This document shows, one piece after another, positions 44,202 to 53,714 of a stretch of 64,000 nt of DNA; within the stretch, counting starts at the first letter, position 1; each line of letters starts with the position of its first letter. The position numbers and the translations under genes are program-made. This DNA comes from Mycobacteriales bacterium. GTDB lineage: Bacteria > Actinomycetota > Actinomycetes > BP-191. The notes under the pieces were generated by a model that was given only the letters and a program-made list of their open reading frames with translations, was not told the origin of the DNA and did no database searches. Location: the NCBI GenBank assembly GCA_035714365.1, contig DASTMB010000010.1, positions 62,001 through 126,000 on the forward strand, written 5' to 3'.

Positions 44202-45010
44202 GCCACGAGTCCGACATCGCCGCGCTGTGGGACCGCCGCAACGGCATGAGCGAGAACGACCTCCAGGCCCGCCACCTCGTCACCGAGGTCATCGACGCGC
44301 TGGACCGCGGCGAGATCCGCGTCGCCGAGGTCGGCGCCGACGGCGCGGTCGTCGTGCACGAGTGGGTGCGCCAGGCGATCCTGCTGTCGTTCCGGCTGCT
44401 CAACGTCACCGACGTCGAGGTCGGCCCGTACGCCTACCGCGACCGCATCCCGTTGAAGAAGACGTTCGAGGGCGTGCGGGTGGTGCCGGGCGCGGTGGCG
44501 CGGTGGGGCTCGTACTGCGCGCCGGGCGTCGTGCTGATGCCGTCGTTCGTCAACATCGGCGGCTACGTCGACGAGGGCACCATGGTCGACACCTGGGCGA
44601 CGGTCGGCTCGTGCGCGCAGATCGGCAAGCGCGTGCACCTCTCCGGCGGCGTCGGCATCGGCGGCGTCCTCGAGCCCCCCAACGCCGTGCCGGTGGTCGT
44701 GGAGGACGACGCGTTCATCGGGTCGCGGTCGATGGTGGTCGACGGCGCGCGGGTGCGCCGCGGTGCCAAGCTCGGCGCCGGGTGCATCCTCACCGCGTCG
44801 ACGCACGTGTACGACGCGGAGACCGGTGAGGAGCTGCCGCGCGGCGAGGCGCCGGAGCGCGCGGTCTGCGTCGGCTCGTCGCGGGTGAAGTCGTTCCCCG
44901 GCGGCGACTTCGGGATGCCGTGCCTGCTCGTGCTGCGCTACCTGGAGGGGACTGAGCACGACAAGCTCCAGCTCAACGACGTCCTCCGGCGGCACGGCGT
45001 CTCGCTGTGA
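44198..45010 (+). CDS. dapD: Tetrahydrodipicolinate N-succinyltransferase
   Basis: The 270-residue hexapeptide-repeat acyltransferase has [35 protein letters not shown] and [16 protein letters not shown], all standard DapD left-handed beta-helix motifs. It succinylates tetrahydrodipicolinate using succinyl-CoA. It overlaps dapC and dapE by four bases each, so all three enzymes of the succinylase branch are coupled. Confidence 0.95.
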   Translation: MSHESDIAALWDRRNGMSENDLQARHLVTEVIDALDRGEIRVAEVGADGAVVVHEWVRQAILLSFRLLNVTDVEVGPYAYRDRIPLKKTFEGVRVVPGAVARWGSYCAPGVVLMPSFVNIGGYVDEGTMVDTWATVGSCAQIGKRVHLSGGVGIGGVLEPPNAVPVVVEDDAFIGSRSMVVDGARVRRGAKLGAGCILTASTHVYDAETGEELPRGEAPERAVCVGSSRVKSFPGGDFGMPCLLVLRYLEGTEHDKLQLNDVLRRHGVSL

Positions 45011-46062
45011 TCGTGCACCTGCGCGACAGCGCCGCCGAGCTGGCGGCGGCGCTGGTCGACGTGCCGTCGGTGAGCGGGTCCGAGCGCGACCTCGCCGACT
45101 CCGTCGAGTCGCTGCTGCGCGGCTGCGCGCACCTGTCCGTGCACCGGGACGGCGACGCCGTCGTCGCGCGTACGACGCTCGGCCGCGAGCGCCGCGTGCT
45201 GCTCGGCGGGCACCTGGACACCGTGCCGATCGCGGACAACGTGCCGTCCCGCCGCGACGGCGACCGCCTCTACGGCTGCGGCGCCTCCGACATGAAGTCC
45301 GCCGTCGCCGTCATGCTCCGGCTCGCCGCGACGCTCACCGAGCCGCGCTACGACGTCACCTACGTCCTCTACGACAACGAGGAGGTCGAGGCCGAGCGCA
45401 ACGGTCTCGGCCGCCTCTCCCGCACCGCGCGCTCGTGGCTCGACGCCGACCTGGCGATCCTCATGGAGCCCACCAGCAACGCCGTCGAGGCCGGCTGCCA
45501 GGGGACGTTGCGGGCGTCGGTCACCGTGCCCGGGAAGCGCGCGCACAGCGCGCGGTCCTGGCTGGGGGAGAACGCCATCCACCGCGCCGGGGCGCTGCTC
45601 CGGACGCTGGACGCATACGAAGCGCGGCGGCCGGTCATCGACGGCTGCGAGTACCGCGAGGGCCTCAACGCCGTCCTCGTCTCCGGCGGCGTCGCCGGCA
45701 ACGTCATCCCCGACGAGTGCACCGTGACCGTGAACTACCGCTTCGCGCCGGACCGTTCCGAGGCGGACGCGGCGGCGCACGTGCGCGAGGTGCTGGCGCC
45801 GTTCGACGTGACGGTCGTGGACAGCGCGCCCGGCGCCCTGCCGGGGCTCGGCGCCGACGCGGCGCGGGAGTTCGTCGCCGCCGTGGGGACGGCGCCCGTC
45901 GCCAAGCTGGGGTGGACCGACGTGTCGCGGTTCGCCGCCCTGGGCATCCCGGCGTTGAACTACGGCCCCGGCGACCCGAACCTCGCGCACACCCGCGACG
46001 AGTGGGTCGACGTGCGGCTCGTCGACGAGTGCGAGCGCGTCCTGCGCGCGTACCTCGGGTAG
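45007..46062 (+). CDS. dapE: Succinyl-diaminopimelate desuccinylase
   Basis: The 351-residue M20 metallopeptidase has the metal sites [12 protein letters not shown] (H, then D in [10 protein letters not shown]), [10 protein letters not shown] and [14 protein letters not shown], and the lid domain. It removes succinate from N-succinyl-LL-DAP. GTG 45007 overlaps the dapD stop. Position and family agree, so dapE is preferred over another M20 peptidase. Confidence 0.93.
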   Translation: MIVHLRDSAAELAAALVDVPSVSGSERDLADSVESLLRGCAHLSVHRDGDAVVARTTLGRERRVLLGGHLDTVPIADNVPSRRDGDRLYGCGASDMKSAVAVMLRLAATLTEPRYDVTYVLYDNEEVEAERNGLGRLSRTARSWLDADLAILMEPTSNAVEAGCQGTLRASVTVPGKRAHSARSWLGENAIHRAGALLRTLDAYEARRPVIDGCEYREGLNAVLVSGGVAGNVIPDECTVTVNYRFAPDRSEADAAAHVREVLAPFDVTVVDSAPGALPGLGADAAREFVAAVGTAPVAKLGWTDVSRFAALGIPALNYGPGDPNLAHTRDEWVDVRLVDECERVLRAYLG

Positions 46063-46071
46063 GTGGAGGAC

Positions 46072-46854
46072 ATGACCGACGACCCCGCCGCGCTCCCGTC
46101 GCGCGCGCCGATGCCGGAGAAGCAGAGCGGCCCCGCCGTGCTGCGCCGCGAGCACGCGAAGGGCTCCACGACCGACCAGCGGCTGCTCGACAGCCGCGGC
46201 GACGCCGAGTGGGTGCACACCGACCCGTGGCGGGTGCTGCGCATCCAGTCGGAGTTCGTGGAGGGGTTCGGCACGCTCGCCGCGCTCGGCCGCGCCGTCA
46301 GCGTGTTCGGCTCCGCGCGCACGCCCGCCGGCTCGCCCGAGTACGCGCAGGGCGAGGAGCTCGGCGCCGCCCTCGCGCGGGCCGGCTTCACCGTCATCAC
46401 CGGCGGCGGCCCGGGCCTCATGGAGGCCGTGAACAAGGGCGCCTGCGAGGCCGGCGGCACGTCCGTGGGGCTCGGCATCGAGCTGCCGTTCGAGCAGCGC
46501 ATCAACGACTACGTCGACATCGGCATCCAGTTCCGGTACTTCTTCGCGCGCAAGACGATGTTCGTGAAGTACGCGCAGGCGTTCGTCATCGCGCCGGGCG
46601 GGTTCGGGACGCTGGACGAGCTGTTCGAGGCGTTGACGCTGGTGCAGACGCACAAGGTGACGCGGTTCCCGGTCGTGCTGCTCGGCACCGCGTACTGGCG
46701 CGGCCTCTACGAGTGGATCCGCGACACGATGCTCCCCGACGGCAAGATCTCGCCCGGCGACGTCGAGCTGCTCACGCTCACCGACTCCGTCGAGGAGACC
46801 GTCGACATCGTCGTCGCGGCCGACGAGCAGCGCCGCCGCGAGGGCCGTTCGTAG
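46072..46854 (+). CDS. LOG-family (TIGR00730) protein, longer type
   Basis: The 260-residue protein has an N-terminal extension (about 1-70) and LOG motifs GGGPGLMEAVNKGA and APGGFGTLDELFE. LOG enzymes are nucleoside 5'-monophosphate phosphoribohydrolases, first known from cytokinin activation. Adjacency to dapE mirrors Rv1202-Rv1205. ATG 46072 follows GGTGGAGG; GTG 46063 is possible. The next LOG gene overlaps its stop. Confidence 0.9.
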   Translation: MTDDPAALPSRAPMPEKQSGPAVLRREHAKGSTTDQRLLDSRGDAEWVHTDPWRVLRIQSEFVEGFGTLAALGRAVSVFGSARTPAGSPEYAQGEELGAALARAGFTVITGGGPGLMEAVNKGACEAGGTSVGLGIELPFEQRINDYVDIGIQFRYFFARKTMFVKYAQAFVIAPGGFGTLDELFEALTLVQTHKVTRFPVVLLGTAYWRGLYEWIRDTMLPDGKISPGDVELLTLTDSVEETVDIVVAADEQRRREGRS

Positions 46855-47444
46855 TGGCGACGATCTGCGTCTTCTGCGCGGCCAGCAACGACGTGCCGCG
46901 TCACTACCTCGACCTCGCCACCGAGGTCGGCGCCGAGATCGCGCGGCGCGGCCACTCGCTCGTCACCGGCGGCGGGTCGGTGTCGTTGATGGGCGCTGTC
47001 GCGCGGGCGGTCCGCGAAGGCGGCGGCCGCACCGTCGGCGTCATCCCGCGCGCGCTGTTGGAACGCGAGATCGCCGACCACGGCGCCGACGAGCTGGTCC
47101 TCTGCGACACCATGCGCGAGCGCAAGGCGGAGATGGACCGGCGCTCCGACGCGTTCATCACGCTGCCGGGCGGCATCGGGACGTTGGAGGAGCTGCTGGA
47201 GGTCTGGACCGCGCGGACGCTCGGCATGCACACCAAGCCGGTCGTGGTCTGCGACCCGGACGACGCGTTCGCGCCGCTGCGCGCGCAGATCGCCCAGCTC
47301 GTCGAACGCGGCTTCGCCCGCCCCGACATCAACGACGCGCTCGCCTGGTGCACGACCGCCGCCGAGGCCGTGGACCTCGCCGAGGGCTCCGGCTCGACCC
47401 CGTCCCCCACCGAGGCCGAGCTCATCGAGGCCGACCCCGACTGA
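46854..47444 (+). CDS. LOG-family protein, short type
   Basis: The 196-residue protein has VTGGGSVSLMGAVARA and LPGGIGTLEELLEVWTA, the LOG phosphoribohydrolase signatures, with CVFCAASNDVP at the start. It directly follows a longer LOG protein, so the window carries two LOG types in tandem; they share the fold but little sequence. GTG 46854 overlaps the previous TAG stop. Confidence 0.93.
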   Translation: MATICVFCAASNDVPRHYLDLATEVGAEIARRGHSLVTGGGSVSLMGAVARAVREGGGRTVGVIPRALLEREIADHGADELVLCDTMRERKAEMDRRSDAFITLPGGIGTLEELLEVWTARTLGMHTKPVVVCDPDDAFAPLRAQIAQLVERGFARPDINDALAWCTTAAEAVDLAEGSGSTPSPTEAELIEADPD

Positions 47445-47461
47445 CCGCTCGTTTCGCCCGG

Positions 47462-47486
47462 TGATCAATGCTGCGCGGCGTACGGG
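47462..47486. repeat. Inverted repeat bounding DUF559 gene, 3' side
   Basis: The 25-base unit starts TGATCAATGCTGCG and ends GCGTACGGG. It matches the reverse complement of 48548-48572 at 23 of 25 positions. The gene's last codons and stop lie inside it. Confidence 0.8.
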
Positions 47487-48430
47487 TGCACGGTGCGGCG
47501 CGCAGCACGGTTCGGGGCGGTGACGGTGAGGTCGGTCCGCGGCGGCCGTGGCCGGGTGGCGTACCAGGCGCGGACGTCCGCGACCAGGCGGCCCGGGTCG
47601 CGCGTTACGTCGCCCGAGACGTAGCGCAACGACTCGACGCCGAGGCGGGTCAGCGCGTTGTGCCGCGCCCGGTCGCGGGCGAACGACCGGCGCGTGGTGT
47701 GCGCGTCCCAGCCGTCGAGCTCCACCACGAGGCCGCCGTCGAGGTACAGGTCGACCGGGCCGACGCTCACGCCGCGGCCGTGCAGCACGACGCCGCCGCG
47801 CGGCGCGAACCCGGCCGCCGCCAGTGCCTCCGCGGCCCGCACCTCGGCGACGCAGTCGTGGCCGGCCGCGTACTCCGCCAGCACCGCGCCGAGCACGGCC
47901 GCGCCGGAGCGCCCGCGGCCGCGGCGGGCGGCGAGGTCGGTGACGTGCGCGAGCCCGCGGAACACCGCGTCCTGCACCACGGCCAGCGTCGCCGCCCGCC
48001 CCAGCGCCGGTGCCGCGAACGCCAACGCGTCCGGCACCGCCGCCACGAACAGGTCGCCCACCGGCACGGGCTCCGCCCACCGCGTCGTCCGGTGCAGGGC
48101 CAGCTCCGGCGCCGGGCGGCGCCCCCGCCGCGTCACCGGTACGACGACGTCGACCGGCGGTGGCGCGTCGGCCAGCAGCCCGTACCGGTGCAGCGCCGCC
48201 CGCCCGGTCAGCGCGTACGGCGGGCCCGTCGCGAGCGCCGCCGCCCAGGTCCAGGTCGCCGTTGATGGCGGCAGCCCGGCGACCCAGTACACGTGCGGGA
48301 ACGGCTCGTGCCACAGCCCCGCCGCGACCCGCCGCCGGACCGCGGCGCGGGTGAGTCCGGAGCGCAGTGCCTGGCGCTCGCTGAACGCCCCCGCCTGCGC
48401 CCGCGCCGTTGCGGCCAAGGTCTTGTTCAC
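47465..48430 (-). CDS. DUF559 endonuclease-like protein with AbiEi-type N-terminus
   Basis: The 321-residue protein has an N-terminal winged-helix-like AbiEi domain (SERQALRSGLTRAAVRRRVA, VYWVAG) and a C-terminal DUF559 (Vsr/PD-(D/E)xK-like) domain with GPVDLYLDGGLVVELDGWD and RDRARHNALTRLGVESLR. DUF559 proteins are frequent in actinomycetes and poorly understood. GTG 48430 is chosen because it starts the AbiEi homology. Matching inverted repeats bracket the gene. Confidence 0.85.
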   Translation of the reverse strand: MNKTLAATARAQAGAFSERQALRSGLTRAAVRRRVAAGLWHEPFPHVYWVAGLPPSTATWTWAAALATGPPYALTGRAALHRYGLLADAPPPVDVVVPVTRRGRRPAPELALHRTTRWAEPVPVGDLFVAAVPDALAFAAPALGRAATLAVVQDAVFRGLAHVTDLAARRGRGRSGAAVLGAVLAEYAAGHDCVAEVRAAEALAAAGFAPRGGVVLHGRGVSVGPVDLYLDGGLVVELDGWDAHTTRRSFARDRARHNALTRLGVESLRYVSGDVTRDPGRLVADVRAWYATRPRPPRTDLTVTAPNRAARRTVHPYAAQH

Positions 48431-48519
48431 GCACCGAGCCTGGCGCGCCGCGGCGTCGCGCAGGGCCGCGCCGCGGGATCTGTGGATCCCGCCGCACGCC
48501 CTGTGGACCCCGCTGCCGT

Positions 48520-48572
48520 TGATCAATGCTGCGCCGCGCTGCGCGGACCCGTACGCAACGCAGCATTGATCA
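48520..48572. repeat. Palindrome upstream of DUF559 gene
   Basis: TGATCAATGCTGCG at 48520-48533 is mirrored by CGCAGCATTGATCA at 48559-48572, a perfect 14-bp inverted repeat with a 25-base middle. The right half (48548-48572) is the partner of 47462-47486. It lies 90 bases before the DUF559 start. Confidence 0.85.
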
Positions 48573-48587
48573 TCCGCGGGGGAGGGG

Positions 48588-49763
48588 CTACGCGCGGGGC
48601 GGGACCTCGGGGACGGGGAGCAGCGGGGGGAGGCTGGCGTGACCCGGGGCCGCCGCGCCGTCGGCGAGGCCGAGGCGCGTGGTGGGCCAGCGCTTGCGGG
48701 AGGCGAGCGCGAGCTTGTTCATGAGGTTCAACGCCGCCGGGTCCTCGGCACCGGGCCGCACCTCGACCAGCCCTGCCTCGCGCAGCCCCTGCATCCACTC
48801 CAGACCGCGCTGCGTGCGGACCAGCGTCAGCGTCCAGCCGTCGCCCTGGCCGAGCCCGCCGGTCGAGATGTCGGCGTGCTGCGCCGCGAAGTCCGGGCAG
48901 GTCGTGCAGCCCGGCCGGGTGTGCTTGTGCGTGTCCTTCAACGGGATGTCGACGCGGGTGCTCTCCTCGCCGTGCCAGACGATGAACTTCCCCTTGATGT
49001 TCACCTTCGAGATCGAGTCGAGTGGGATGCCGTACTCGTCGGCGAGCATCCCCTCGTACATGCCGTCATAGGTGAACGTCTTGGAGCAGAGCAGCCCGAT
49101 CGTCAGCGCGATGCGGCGCGCGTACTTGTTGAGGCGGTTCGCGTTGACGGTGCCGTTGATCGACGCCTGGCAGGACATGCCGACCAGCGCGAGGTTCTTG
49201 AGACCGGCCGCCTCGGCCTCGCGCATGGCGAGCGGGTTGGCCGAGTACGTGTAGCGCGACCCGGCGGTGCGCAGCACGCCCGCGCGGTCGGTGACGACGG
49301 CGGGCACGGCGTCGAGGGTGCGTTCGGGGGAGAAGTCGGAGACGAGCGCGCCGTCGATGCGGCCGGTCTCCAGCCCCCAGATCAGCAACGCCGACACGAG
49401 ACCGCCGTCCTGGCCGGCCGTGAACACCTCGGAGTCGGTGGCGCGCACGAGCAGCACCTCCGACGCGACGCCCGCCGGCTCGTCGGCGGCCCGCTCGCGC
49501 CCGAACAGCGCGACGTCGCTCGCCGTCTCCCAGTCCCGGAACCGCGGGCACGCCCGGGTGCAGATGTCGCACCCCTTCTCGCCGTACACGCAGTTGTCGG
49601 CGAGCGTCGTCGCCTCGACGTTGAACGGCTGGTACGAGACGGCGTGGTCGTAGCCGAGCACGTCCCGGGGGCAGGCCATCACGCAGGCCGCGCACCCGGT
49701 GCAGAGCCCGGTCTGCACGACCTCGTGGAACAGCTCGTGCCACTGCGTCTTCGCGTCGTCCAT
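48588..49763 (-). CDS. Coenzyme F420 hydrogenase/dehydrogenase beta subunit family
   Basis: The 391-residue protein has two ferredoxin-like clusters, CTGCAACVMACP (C21, C24, C27, C31) and C58, C65, C68, C72 (CDICTRACP), and an FrhB domain (about 95-330) with VGMSCQASINGTV and CTTCPDFAAQHADISTGG. FrhB-type proteins bind FAD and Fe-S and exchange electrons with F420 or other carriers. No partner subunit is present. The upstream region is filled by palindrome C. Confidence 0.88.
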   Translation of the reverse strand: MDDAKTQWHELFHEVVQTGLCTGCAACVMACPRDVLGYDHAVSYQPFNVEATTLADNCVYGEKGCDICTRACPRFRDWETASDVALFGRERAADEPAGVASEVLLVRATDSEVFTAGQDGGLVSALLIWGLETGRIDGALVSDFSPERTLDAVPAVVTDRAGVLRTAGSRYTYSANPLAMREAEAAGLKNLALVGMSCQASINGTVNANRLNKYARRIALTIGLLCSKTFTYDGMYEGMLADEYGIPLDSISKVNIKGKFIVWHGEESTRVDIPLKDTHKHTRPGCTTCPDFAAQHADISTGGLGQGDGWTLTLVRTQRGLEWMQGLREAGLVEVRPGAEDPAALNLMNKLALASRKRWPTTRLGLADGAAAPGHASLPPLLPVPEVPPRA

Positions 49764-49786
49764 CGCCCGACCCTACCCAGGGTGTC

Positions 49787-49864
49787 GGGGCAGGGGGCCG
49801 ACCGGTACCCGCTAGTTCCGCCTACGGCTCCCTTAGTCGCGGGTACCGGTCGGCCCCCTGCCCC
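49787..49864. repeat. Palindromic element copy C
   Basis: Perfect 26-bp arms (49787-49812 and 49839-49864; left arm ends ACCGGTACCCGC) enclose a 26-nt loop (49813-49838) starting TAGTTCCG and ending CTCCCTTAGTC, with inner hairpin GCC-TAC-GGC. It occupies most of the 120 bases between two divergent genes. Confidence 0.92.
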
Positions 49865-49883
49865 TCGCGCTTAGAGTCGAGGC

Positions 49884-50327
49884 GTGGACTACCCGAGGGC
49901 GCTGGCGCGGCGGTGGGCGTGGATCACCGTGGTCGTCACCGGCGTCGTCGTCTACGGCGGCTGCGCGCTGCTGCGCTACGACCTGGGCTCGACGACGGTG
50001 AGCTTCGCGATGTTCGCGGGGCTGTTCGGCGGGACGGCGTGGTTCCTCGGGCACGAGGTGGCGGCGTACCGGAAGTGCCCGCGCTGCGGCCACCAGCAGA
50101 CGCACAAGCCCGGCACCTGCCCGGAGTGCGGCTACGACGTGCGGGCGCGGCCGCGGTTCGTGTGCGAGGAGGGGCACGCGGCGTTCGAGCCGGGGCTCTG
50201 CGACTGCGGGCGCCGGCGCAAGGAGTACGTGCCGCCGGACATCGGCAGCCGGATCGGCCGGATGCTGTGGTTCGGCGGCGCGCTACTCGCCGCCCTGGTT
50301 CTCACCGGCCTGCTTCTCGGCAAGTGA
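49884..50327 (+). CDS. Membrane protein with zinc ribbon
   Basis: The 147-residue protein has two N-terminal transmembrane helices (about 11-28 and 40-58), a zinc-ribbon pair CPRCGHQQTHKPGTCPECG (about 64-82) and further cysteines (CEEGHAAFEPGLCDCG), then a C-terminal hydrophobic helix. Function unknown. GTG 49884 is six bases after TAGAGT (49872-49877), a leaderless arrangement. It overlaps the VOC gene convergently by 45 bases. Confidence 0.75.
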   Translation: MDYPRALARRWAWITVVVTGVVVYGGCALLRYDLGSTTVSFAMFAGLFGGTAWFLGHEVAAYRKCPRCGHQQTHKPGTCPECGYDVRARPRFVCEEGHAAFEPGLCDCGRRRKEYVPPDIGSRIGRMLWFGGALLAALVLTGLLLGK

Positions 50328-50675
50328 CCGCAGCACGCAGAACTCGTTCCCCTCGGGGTCGCGCATGACGGTCCAGCGGCCGTGCTCGTAGAAGTCCTCG
50401 ACCACGACGGCGCCGAGCGCCTCGATGCGGGCGACCTCCTCGGCGCGCGGCACGTCGGGCGTGAGGTCGAGGTGCAGGCGGTTCTTGAGCTGCTTGGCGT
50501 CGGGGACCTTGAGGAACAGCAACGTCACGCCGTTGGCGTCGGCGACCTCGGCCCAGTCGTCGTCGGCGGGCACCGGGTCGTACTCCGCCTCGGTCCCCAG
50601 CACCGCCGCCCAGAAGCGGGCGACGGCGGCCGGGGAGAGGGCGTCGAAGGTGACCTGGTGGACGGTGGACGTCAC
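50283..50675 (-). CDS. VOC-family (glyoxalase-like) protein
   Basis: The 130-residue protein has paired beta-alpha-beta modules: VHQVTFDALSPAAVARFWAAVLG at the start (in parts VTFDALSPAAVARFW), LHLDLTPDV, and RDPEGNEFCVL near the end, typical of Glyoxalase_6 members. Metal/substrate identity unknown. GTG 50675 overlaps the stop of the large secreted protein, so it is the second gene of that unit. Confidence 0.88.
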   Translation of the reverse strand: MTSTVHQVTFDALSPAAVARFWAAVLGTEAEYDPVPADDDWAEVADANGVTLLFLKVPDAKQLKNRLHLDLTPDVPRAEEVARIEALGAVVVEDFYEHGRWTVMRDPEGNEFCVLRSLAEKQAGENQGGE

Positions 50676-53599
50676 CGCAGGAAGCCGACCGCGTCGACGC
50701 CGACGGTGGGCCGGCCGGAGGTGCCGTAGACGCGCACCCGGAGGGTGTGGTTGGCGTTGGCGAGCCCGGTGCGGCTGAACAGCACCTGCCGGAACGCCGT
50801 GCCCGACCGGTAGGAGTCGATCAGGCCGGACCAGGCGCCGCCGTCGATCGAGACCTGGAACTGGCCGTACGACGCCGCCTTGAGCCCGACCAGGTAGATC
50901 GCGGTGCCGGGCGCGGTGATGGACAGCGTGGCGCCCGCGGTCGAGCTGTAGTGGTGCGAGCCGCGGTAGAGCGACGCGTTGGACGCGGTGCCCCAGCCGG
51001 ACGAGTACGCGGCGGAGCCGTCGTCGTACGGCACGAGCGTGCTGGCGACCGCGCTGGTGCCGCCGGCACGGCCGGACGGGTCGACGCTCTGCACCTTGAA
51101 CCGGTACGTCGCGCCGATCGTGCCGGTCATCGACGCGGACGTGGCACTCGTGGCGGACAGCCACGTCGCGTACGCGCCGTTGTTGGTCGAGCGGAGGACG
51201 TTGAACCGCGTGCCGGCGGGGGCGCTGGCGAGCGACCACGACACGGTGAACGCCGGCGTGGCCGAGGTGTTCGTGGACAGCGCCGGTGCGGTCACGGCCG
51301 GCGCGCCGAGCCCGGTGACGCTGAGGAACACGCTGCCGCTGGCGATCGCGCTGCCGGCGGCGTTCTTGACGGGCGTCGGGGCGGCGGCGGCCCGGGTGAG
51401 GGTCCAGTAGTACGTGCCCTGCGGGAGCTGCGTCGCGGAGGTGTCCTTGCCGTCCCAGGTGGCGGTGACCTCGCCGTACTGCGAGTTCACCGGGATGGAC
51501 CGCACGACCGGGCCGGTGGCGCTGCCGGAGTGCAGGTCCAGCGTGCCGGTCATGTCGTTGGACAGCAGGAACGACGGCTGCCAGGTCGCCGTGGGCGCGC
51601 CCGGGCCGAAGCCGGCCGGGAGCCTGCCGCCGAGGTAGCGCGGCTCGGCGGAGAACGACGGGAAGAAGTCGTGCAGGTCGCGGACGACGGCCCGCAGGTC
51701 GGCGTCGGGGCGCCAGCCGGCGACGACGCCGTCGAGCGCCAGCGGCCCCTCCGCGAACGAGTCGACCAGGGCGTCCGGCGCCGGGCTGACCCGCGTGTCG
51801 TAGAGGTGGACGCTCACGTCGTGCGGGTGCGCGACGAGCAGCAGCCCGTCCCAGTACGCCAGGTCCCACACGTCCGGGTCGCCGGCGTGCAGCAGCATCG
51901 GCAGGGCCGTGGTGGCCCCGGTGGCGCCGTTGAACAGGCCGCTGACGAACCCGGCGCCGGTGCCGCCGTGCCAGAACGCGTAGACGACCTCGGCGCCCCA
52001 CATGGACAGGTGCCAGCCGTCGTCGTCCACGCAGGACGACGTGCAGGTGGCGGCGAGGACCGTCTGCGTCCCGCCGGTGAGCAGGTTGCGGCGCTGCACC
52101 AGGCCGGTGTCGTAGTTGATGGTCGCGACGTACTCGCCGAAGATCGCCGCGAACACGTGGCCGAGGTCGGTGACGGTGCCGGCGAGGATGTCGATGACGC
52201 GGCTGCGGACGCCGCCGCTGACCAGCACGCGGTGGCCGGAGACGGCGACCTTGCCGACCTCGTTCTCCGGGTACGTCCGCACCGCCAGCGTCGTGCCGAG
52301 GCGGCCGTAGTGGACGTCCGTGGTGCCGGCGGTCGCGCCGCTCGTGCTGTAGGCGACGTACGGGCCGGAGATGCCGACCGAGCCGTCGGCGGCGCTCGCC
52401 AGCGACGACTCCGGCCCGAGCGAGCCGGGGACGTTGCCGTTGGCGACGGAACGCGCGAACGCCGGGATGTCGGCGGTCGTGTCGTCGGTGTAGACGGCGC
52501 GGCCGGCCGAGATCGCGAGCGCGCGGGTGTTCGACGGGCGGACGGGCACCAGCCCGGTCAGCGTGCCGCTGAGCGAGCCGGGCGTGACCTTGTAGAAGCC
52601 GGGCGTGCCCGCGCGGCGGTCGTTGACGACGAACTGGCCGGTGGCCTCCAGCGTGCTGAGCCCGCTGGCGACGAGCGGCCGCGCGTAGAGCGCGGGCGTG
52701 GTGTCCCACGCCATCGTCCACAGCGACACCGAGCCGTCGCCGTCCTCGTTCGGCACGGTCCACGCGACACCGGAGTCGTTGGCGGCCAGGTCCTCGATGA
52801 ACGTGTTGGTCAACGACGCCTGGACGCTCGGGGTGCTCCCCGGCGACGACCGCAGCACGCGGCGCACCTCGGTCGTCTCGAACGACGGCCCGGTGCCGTC
52901 GAGGTGCCACGCGACGTAGGTGGGCGTGAGGACGCCGTCGTCGCCGTCGCCGAGGCTGGTGACGGTGCTGGTGCCCCGGTTGACGTAGGTGACCTCGCCC
53001 TGGCCGGACACGACGATGCCGTTGGCGTCGCCGACGGCGGTCGGCGGCTCCTCGTAGTGCAGCGGCGCGTCCCACACGGCGGTGAGCGTGCTGGGGGAGC
53101 CGGTCCAGCCGGTGACGCCGATCTTGTCGGTGGTGGGGTTCCAGACGATGGCGGCGTTGTCGGCGTTGCCGATGTACTGGTAGCCGGCCGGCGTCGTCAT
53201 CGTCGACACGGTCGGGCAGGTGCCGATCGAGCAGGAGCGCACCGCGGTGACCGGACCCGCGTACAACGACGCGTCGAAGGTCGGCGCGGACGGGAACGCC
53301 ACGCGGCTGCCCGCGATGGTCGCGCCCATGCGGCGGTACGGGCGCGGCCCCAGGTCGACGGTGCTGCTGCCCACGGCCATCGCGGCCGGCGCCAGGTACA
53401 GCCGGCCGAAGCCGCCCACGTCCGCGCTGTAGACGGTGCCGCCGGTGCTCGAGGAGATCTCGTACGCGGCGGTCGGGACGAAGCTGTCGTGCGCGTCGAT
53501 GACGACGGCGCCGGGACCGGCGGTGGCGGGCACGGCGCCGAGGCCGGCCGCGATCAGCAGGGCGGCGGGCAGCGCGGCGAGGCGGCGGAACGCGGGCAT
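50672..53599 (-). CDS. Large secreted beta-propeller-like protein with FlgD/Ig and Fn3-like domains
   Basis: The 975-residue protein has a Sec signal peptide (RRLAALPAALLIAAGLGAVPATA), a long beta-rich region (about 35-640) with repeating YVAW/VAY/VAT strand patterns like a propeller, a FlgD-type Ig module (TATWDGKDTSATQLPQGTYY), a fibronectin-III-like module (WSLASAPAGTRFNVLRSTN) and a C-terminal carbohydrate-binding-like beta sandwich (DGSAAYSSGWGTASN). It may bind surface polysaccharide. GGGGAG precedes ATG 53599. Confidence 0.82.
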   Translation of the reverse strand: MPAFRRLAALPAALLIAAGLGAVPATAGPGAVVIDAHDSFVPTAAYEISSSTGGTVYSADVGGFGRLYLAPAAMAVGSSTVDLGPRPYRRMGATIAGSRVAFPSAPTFDASLYAGPVTAVRSCSIGTCPTVSTMTTPAGYQYIGNADNAAIVWNPTTDKIGVTGWTGSPSTLTAVWDAPLHYEEPPTAVGDANGIVVSGQGEVTYVNRGTSTVTSLGDGDDGVLTPTYVAWHLDGTGPSFETTEVRRVLRSSPGSTPSVQASLTNTFIEDLAANDSGVAWTVPNEDGDGSVSLWTMAWDTTPALYARPLVASGLSTLEATGQFVVNDRRAGTPGFYKVTPGSLSGTLTGLVPVRPSNTRALAISAGRAVYTDDTTADIPAFARSVANGNVPGSLGPESSLASAADGSVGISGPYVAYSTSGATAGTTDVHYGRLGTTLAVRTYPENEVGKVAVSGHRVLVSGGVRSRVIDILAGTVTDLGHVFAAIFGEYVATINYDTGLVQRRNLLTGGTQTVLAATCTSSCVDDDGWHLSMWGAEVVYAFWHGGTGAGFVSGLFNGATGATTALPMLLHAGDPDVWDLAYWDGLLLVAHPHDVSVHLYDTRVSPAPDALVDSFAEGPLALDGVVAGWRPDADLRAVVRDLHDFFPSFSAEPRYLGGRLPAGFGPGAPTATWQPSFLLSNDMTGTLDLHSGSATGPVVRSIPVNSQYGEVTATWDGKDTSATQLPQGTYYWTLTRAAAAPTPVKNAAGSAIASGSVFLSVTGLGAPAVTAPALSTNTSATPAFTVSWSLASAPAGTRFNVLRSTNNGAYATWLSATSATSASMTGTIGATYRFKVQSVDPSGRAGGTSAVASTLVPYDDGSAAYSSGWGTASNASLYRGSHHYSSTAGATLSITAPGTAIYLVGLKAASYGQFQVSIDGGAWSGLIDSYRSGTAFRQVLFSRTGLANANHTLRVRVYGTSGRPTVGVDAVGFLR

Positions 53600-53714
53600 G
53601 CGGGGACTCCCCAGACCGATGAGTGGGCTGCCGCGAATCATGGCCCAGCGGAGCCCGCGCGTCCTCGAAACGGTCGAAACCGGGCCGCCACCCCGGGAGG
53701 CCGCGCGGCCCGGC

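Noticed and set aside
49787-49864. Simple intrinsic terminator for palindrome C
   Set aside because: No gene points into it from either side; both neighbours start, not end, beside it.
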